Positions 59,821-64,000 of a stretch of DNA of 64,000 nt are shown one piece after another. This DNA comes from Muribaculaceae bacterium (GTDB taxonomy: Bacteria > Bacteroidota > Bacteroidia > Bacteroidales > Muribaculaceae): the NCBI GenBank assembly GCA_017557665.1, contig JAFYYI010000084.1:1-64000 (forward strand), given 5' to 3'. Each line of letters begins with the position of its first letter. Within the stretch, counting starts at the first letter, position 1. Under the pieces are notes generated by a model that was not told the origin of the DNA, did not search any database, and saw nothing but the letters and a program-made list of their open reading frames with translations. The position numbers and the translations under genes are program-made.

Positions 59821-62800
59821 TTACGAATTGATGATGAGCTTGATGGTGGTAGTGTGGCTACCGCTGCGGCCTTGCAGGATGTAGATGCCGTGGGTCAAGT
59901 GGTGGAGGCCCACGGTTTCCTTGCCGGTTGCAACGGTGCGACCATTGATGTCATAGACCGTGATTTCGCCGGGATAACTGGCCTCCTTGCCGACAACTCG
60001 GAATGAGGGGGCAGTGTCATAGACATGCTCAATGACGGTGGCTTGGGTTTCGGTTACCTCACTGTCGGTGATGGTGAAGTAGTAGTCACGGTCGGCAACG
60101 ATATCATAGTCGGGCAACTGCGAGCCATTGTTCCAGTTGTTGAAAATCAGGTGATAACTGCCACTGTTGGTGTCAAGCAGGAATACCTTGTAGTTGGTAC
60201 CGTCCACAATCGAATCGCCAACGCTGGCCTCACCGGGCCAAGCACCGAAGAGTTCGCTGTCACCCCAAGCATACAGACCCAGGGCATCCCAACCGGTCAG
60301 GTCGTTGACAAAGATGTAGTGCTGCGAAGCGGGAATCTTGGGCAGCTCGCCCTTGATGCTGAAGTCATCGATACCCAATGCCATGGCACCCTGGGCAGCG
60401 TCACCACTGGCCACGCTGATGTCCCATGCCAGATAGAGGTCGCAACCGCGAGCGAGCTTGGTGCCGAGCACGCCACTGACGGGAACGGTCTCGCCGGGAA
60501 CTGTCTCATAGCCAGCAGTCTCGCTGTCGGGAGCGAAGTAGGTGTAGAAGTCATTACCGGCACTGGTCCAGTTACGTCCGTCGATGGAGTAATAGAGCTG
60601 CACGGCGAAGCCGGCGCCGTTGTTACCCTTGCGGTATTTCTCGACATTATAGGCAACGTTAACGTTCTCGATGTCCTTAGCGCCCGTGTTGAGCAGGTGG
60701 GCATACACATTGACACACCTCGTGCCACCGGCAACACCGGTAGAGATGCCACCCAGAGCGCGGTCGGTACCGGCATTGTCACCGAAGTTCCACGTGCCGT
60801 TCTTGGCGTTGCTGGGCAGGCTCACGCCACCGCTGTACATCGTCTGGTCATCGGCCTGATCATAGCGGCCCACTGTGCGCGGTGCCGTGAGTATGCGGTC
60901 GATGCGCCATGCGTCAGGCAGCGTAGCGGTAGCCTCGTCACCCATCACGTCAAAGTTCTCGGTGGCGCTGAGGGTGCTCTCGTTCAATTCAATGGCGGGA
61001 TAAGTCACCACCTCGGTCAAGGCATTTGCCACCTTGAGTGAGGCGTTTTGGGTGAAGTCGCCAGTGGTTGCGGTAACGGTAAACTCGCCAGTGGTGCCGT
61101 CGCTGGTGAACACCTGATTAGCATCGATGTCACCACCGTCGCTCAGGGTTATCACCACGGGCTCGGGAGCCTCGACTTCCATACCGAACTGGTCGCGCAC
61201 GGTCACCTTGTAATGTACTTGGCCGGCGGTGTGATCCACATAGTTGGTGAAGCCGTTCAAGGCGCGGCTGGCATAGCCACGCATGGCAGCTGCATCGGCA
61301 GCGTTCAAGCCATCGGGAGCCCAGGTGATGGTTGTGGGATCCTCGCCATAGATAAGGCCGTACTCCATTGCGGCAGCCATATAGGTGGCCTTGAGGGTCG
61401 GATGACGGTCATCAAGGAACCAGGTGAGTGTACCATCGCTGCCCTCCAGGTCATAAACCTCCTGATAGGCCACGCCCACGGGGCACAAGGTCACGCCCAG
61501 GTCAAGGGCTACATCCTGATAGTTCTTGACAAAGGTCGAGTTGAAGGCCGTGTAGTTTGCCCAGTCGCCGCTGTAAGCCCAGTTGATGGGCACGATGATG
61601 ATGGCGTTGGGGTTGGGGCAATACTCGCGGATGTAATCCACCCAGCGCTTCACATTGGCGCGGAAGGACTCGATATTGGTGCGGGGCAGCGAACTCTGCT
61701 CCTGCAGGATGATGTGGCTCCAAGCCTCGCTGCGCACGAGCATCTTGGCTCCGGGGTTGCCGTCCTCGGCCACGCCGTCACCTTCCTCCCAATGGGTCAA
61801 GAGGGACTTGCCCAGCAGGGTGTGCTTGGTCCAGTTGGCATCCTTGCCCATGGCCTGTGCAATGCCGTTGAACACTGCGTCCTGATCATTATAATAAATG
61901 AGGCTGTTGTTCAGCGAGAGCACCTTGACCTGCTCGGGCAACTCGGGCACGAGCACGACATCGGCGGGCTGCAGCGTCATCGTGGTGGGGGTGGAAGCAG
62001 CCAGCTCAAGGAGATACTCGCCAGTAGCGAGGTTAAAGGTCACGTCATAGGTGCCCGGGGCGGTCGAAACCTTGCCTTCGGCTCCCTTGATGAGCGTGCC
62101 GGCCGTATTGTTACCGGTGAGGTCACTCTCGGCGCCCCACACGCCGCCCATACCCAGGCGCTGATAGATGCGCCAGTGGCTATAGCCGTCTCCAACAGCG
62201 GGCATGGTCACCTGCCCCTTGAAGGTCTTGCCCTCAACGAGGTCCAGCTTGCCCGAAGTGTCCATGTAGTTCCAGCCATTGTTGTCGCCAATGACATAGA
62301 CAGCGGTCAAACCCGTATCGTCATCATCGCTCTCGAGCAACAACGTGGCGGCACCGTTATTAATGGTGAGCACAATACGCTTGCACACGTAGGTGTTGCC
62401 ACCGCACGAGATATTATCGTTGGTACCCAGCACCAGGTTGTAGGGCACGCCCATCTGGGCACTGGTGCCGTTGCTACCATAGTTGCAGGAACTGCTCCAA
62501 TTGGCGTCAGCCACCTTGAACTGTCCACTCAACGTTTTGTCATACAGCACATAGGTGCCGCTGCCCTCATCGCTGAATTCCCAGTCACTCACAGCGCCCC
62601 AGCTGTTCACCTCGCCGCGCAGGTAGATGCCCGAAGCGACAAAGGGAGGCCTGCTGGGATCCACATAGCCCGTATAATTCTCGGGGTCGGTGATTTCGGT
62701 CACCTCGTCCTTGGTCAGGCACAGGTAGTAATCACGGTCGGCAACGATGCTGAAACTCAATGTGTTATCAGCTTTGTCAGTAAAGGTGAGCACATGGTCG

Positions 62801-63711
62801 TAGCCGTCCATGACAAGCGCCCACACCTTGTAGGTCACACCGTTAACCACAGCGCTGCTGGCGGGAGCCTGAGGCTCGCCACGATCAACCGCCATGAACA
62901 GTGAGCTCCACTTGGTCACGTCCTCGACATAAATGTAACAGGACTGATCCTGCGAGGCAAAGGTGGCATCGATGACCACATTGTCAATCGACAGGCCCAT
63001 CGCCTTGTTAGGGCTCGTACCACTGGCCACACTGATGTTCCAGGCCAGGTAGAGATCGCTGCCTGCAGCCATGTCCACCTTGAGCTGCTTGCCCGTCACC
63101 GGAGTGGTGCTGATGGGCACGACCTCGGCGCCCTGGGTAGCGGCGTCAGGAGCAAAGTAGGTGTAAAAATCCTCACCCGCACTGGTCCAGGTGACACCGT
63201 CGGTCGAGATGTAAAGCTGCACCGCAAAGCCGGCGGCATTGTCGCCGTCACGGTATTTCTCGATGTCGTAATTCAGCGACAGCTTGGTGATGGCCTCGTC
63301 GGCAGCGTTGTGAAGGCAGGTCATCACGTTAATGCAACGGGTGCCGCCGTCCACCGTCGTGGACAGACCGCCCACCGAGCAGTCACTGGGCACGCTGCTG
63401 GAAGCAAAGTTCCACGTGCCGTTCTTGGCATTGCTGGCCAAGCTGGTTCCGCCGGTGTACATTACCTCGGTCGCTGCCGAAGCAAAGTTGCCCACCGTGC
63501 GAGGCGCGTTCATCTGGCGTTCCACACGCCAACCCTGCGGCATGCCGAGCGTTGCAACCTGGGCATCGCTGTCCCACATGCCGTCAAAATCCTGACTCAC
63601 TGTCGGTGAACCGGCAGTCACCTGCAAGGCATCTTGTGCCCAAGTGGCTACAACCGCGCCGGCCAGCAGCACAGTTGCGAAAAGTCTGAGTATTGATGTA
63701 CTTTTCTTCAT
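59821..63711 (-). CDS. Large secreted SGNH-hydrolase (DUF4886-like) protein with duplicated carbohydrate-binding units and T9SS-like C-terminus
   Basis: A 1,296-residue exported protein; signal peptide RLFATVLLAGAVVATWA. A unit of a ~210-residue beta domain plus a CBM26-like starch-binding module (YIYVEDVTKWSSLFMAV; YIFVNDLTGWDALGLYAWG) occurs twice, at about residues 40-335 and 915-1220. Between them lie a SusE/F-like beta module (GIYLRGEVNSWGAVSDWEF), another beta module, and an SGNH-type domain at about 595-830 (VLSLNNSLIYYN, HIILQEQSS, DDRHPTLKATYMAA). The final ~60 residues (VYDINGRTVATGKE ... GIYILQGRSG) look like a type-A T9SS sorting domain. It is probably an extracellular polysaccharide esterase that binds starch-like glycans. 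Confidence 0.85.
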   Translation of the reverse strand: MKKSTSILRLFATVLLAGAVVATWAQDALQVTAGSPTVSQDFDGMWDSDAQVATLGMPQGWRVERQMNAPRTVGNFASAATEVMYTGGTSLASNAKNGTWNFASSSVPSDCSVGGLSTTVDGGTRCINVMTCLHNAADEAITKLSLNYDIEKYRDGDNAAGFAVQLYISTDGVTWTSAGEDFYTYFAPDAATQGAEVVPISTTPVTGKQLKVDMAAGSDLYLAWNISVASGTSPNKAMGLSIDNVVIDATFASQDQSCYIYVEDVTKWSSLFMAVDRGEPQAPASSAVVNGVTYKVWALVMDGYDHVLTFTDKADNTLSFSIVADRDYYLCLTKDEVTEITDPENYTGYVDPSRPPFVASGIYLRGEVNSWGAVSDWEFSDEGSGTYVLYDKTLSGQFKVADANWSSSCNYGSNGTSAQMGVPYNLVLGTNDNISCGGNTYVCKRIVLTINNGAATLLLESDDDDTGLTAVYVIGDNNGWNYMDTSGKLDLVEGKTFKGQVTMPAVGDGYSHWRIYQRLGMGGVWGAESDLTGNNTAGTLIKGAEGKVSTAPGTYDVTFNLATGEYLLELAASTPTTMTLQPADVVLVPELPEQVKVLSLNNSLIYYNDQDAVFNGIAQAMGKDANWTKHTLLGKSLLTHWEEGDGVAEDGNPGAKMLVRSEAWSHIILQEQSSLPRTNIESFRANVKRWVDYIREYCPNPNAIIIVPINWAYSGDWANYTAFNSTFVKNYQDVALDLGVTLCPVGVAYQEVYDLEGSDGTLTWFLDDRHPTLKATYMAAAMEYGLIYGEDPTTITWAPDGLNAADAAAMRGYASRALNGFTNYVDHTAGQVHYKVTVRDQFGMEVEAPEPVVITLSDGGDIDANQVFTSDGTTGEFTVTATTGDFTQNASLKVANALTEVVTYPAIELNESTLSATENFDVMGDEATATLPDAWRIDRILTAPRTVGRYDQADDQTMYSGGVSLPSNAKNGTWNFGDNAGTDRALGGISTGVAGGTRCVNVYAHLLNTGAKDIENVNVAYNVEKYRKGNNGAGFAVQLYYSIDGRNWTSAGNDFYTYFAPDSETAGYETVPGETVPVSGVLGTKLARGCDLYLAWDISVASGDAAQGAMALGIDDFSIKGELPKIPASQHYIFVNDLTGWDALGLYAWGDSELFGAWPGEASVGDSIVDGTNYKVFLLDTNSGSYHLIFNNWNNGSQLPDYDIVADRDYYFTITDSEVTETQATVIEHVYDTAPSFRVVGKEASYPGEITVYDINGRTVATGKETVGLHHLTHGIYILQGRSGSHTTTIKLIINS

Positions 63712-63755
63712 GACAATAATTTGTTAATCATACAATTATTAATAATGTTATGTCA

Positions 63756-63785
63756 CAAAATTACGACAATCAAATTACTCCCAAA
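63756..63785 (-). promoter_or_regulatory. Promoter of the large secreted protein gene
   Basis: On the minus strand TAATTTTG (63763-63756) has TTTG 18 bases upstream (63785-63782), giving a leader of about 40 bases. Confidence 0.5.
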
Positions 63786-64000
63786 ATACCCCAAAACAAA
63801 AATCTAACTTCAAATAAGCCATAAACCACTGATAACAAGTTCATTATATTTACCCCCATGTCAAGAAAATCTAAATCCTTCTCAACCACTCATCAAGCGA
63901 TAAGTTCAATAAATCAGAGGTGCGCACATCACTTTATAAAGCAACTATTTAGCAGTTGTCCTTTATAAATACACTGACACGCCACCCTCTCTTGTTGGTT
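63786..64000. other. Non-coding right edge
   Basis: A/T-rich sequence with no supported ORF. CTTTATAAAG near 63930 is a palindrome and CAACT...AGTTG nearby forms a weak hairpin; nothing else is recognisable. Confidence 0.4.

Noticed and set aside
61048..62904. 618-codon plus-strand ORF antisense to the large SGNH protein
   Set aside because: The composition (Gly/Val/His-rich) is that of a codon shadow. The minus-strand protein has signal peptide, domains and terminator.

Overview
The window comes from a bacterium of the order Bacteroidales (phylum Bacteroidota). The best support is the promoter signal: many genes are preceded by TTTG, a spacer of about 19-21 bases and TAnnTTTG, which is the primary sigma-factor signature of this phylum. 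A-rich leaders without Shine-Dalgarno sequences, GIN-domain (DUF2807) lipoproteins, a DUF2723 membrane protein, a SecDF fusion and a class C10 peptidase agree. The family is uncertain; Muribaculaceae or a Prevotella relative would fit. No rRNA, phage, transposase or CRISPR array is visible.

Layout. 1-3.7 kb: the 5' part of PEP carboxykinase, a SlyD-like isomerase and a LytS/LytTR two-component pair. 4.1-13.5 kb: the most unusual block. Three tandem paralogous secreted M6 metallopeptidases face a convergent C10 cysteine peptidase, and all four end in a pair of dockerin-type calcium-binding repeats. A palindrome-rich non-coding element lies between the two arms, and the dockerin segments of the two convergent genes are nearly identical in DNA. 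13.5-17.2 kb: a regulatory region with a candidate small RNA or attenuator, then a membrane polyferredoxin and a Tat-exported aldo/keto reductase-ferredoxin lipoprotein that may form an electron-transfer module. 17.5-31.7 kb: SecDF, tRNA-Arg, reverse rubrerythrin with a stand-alone rubredoxin-like gene, GAPDH, MscL, a GIN-domain lipoprotein under an ECF-type promoter, superoxide dismutase with a secreted cysteine-amidase-like protein, a HAD phosphatase, a histidine kinase behind a tandemly repeated promoter element, a metallo-beta-lactamase-fold hydrolase and an Ig-like lipoprotein.

31.8-50.8 kb: tRNA-Leu, CstA, QueG, a polysaccharide deacetylase, a very large DUF2723 protein, a beta-repeat lipoprotein, a GH3 enzyme with an S66 LD-carboxypeptidase (muropeptide recycling), a FadL-like porin, UMP kinase, a TPR protein, a zinc-ribbon membrane protein, aminopeptidase P, an acid phosphatase and a GH25 lysozyme. 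50.8-63.7 kb: a POT peptide transporter; an unrecognised three-gene module (transmembrane propeller sensor, small membrane protein, cytosolic gluzincin with a zinc ribbon); a second GIN protein overlapping a tRNA-dihydrouridine synthase; and a 1,296-residue secreted SGNH/carbohydrate-binding protein with an internally duplicated architecture.

Taken together, the window encodes extracellular protein and glycan breakdown, peptide uptake, cell-wall turnover and oxygen defence, as expected of a host-associated or rumen anaerobe. Best candidates for new biology: the dockerin-tipped peptidase cluster with its shuffled dockerin cassette, the propeller/gluzincin module, the promoter-bearing tandem repeat and the TTAGG-type tracts that supply or follow stop codons.
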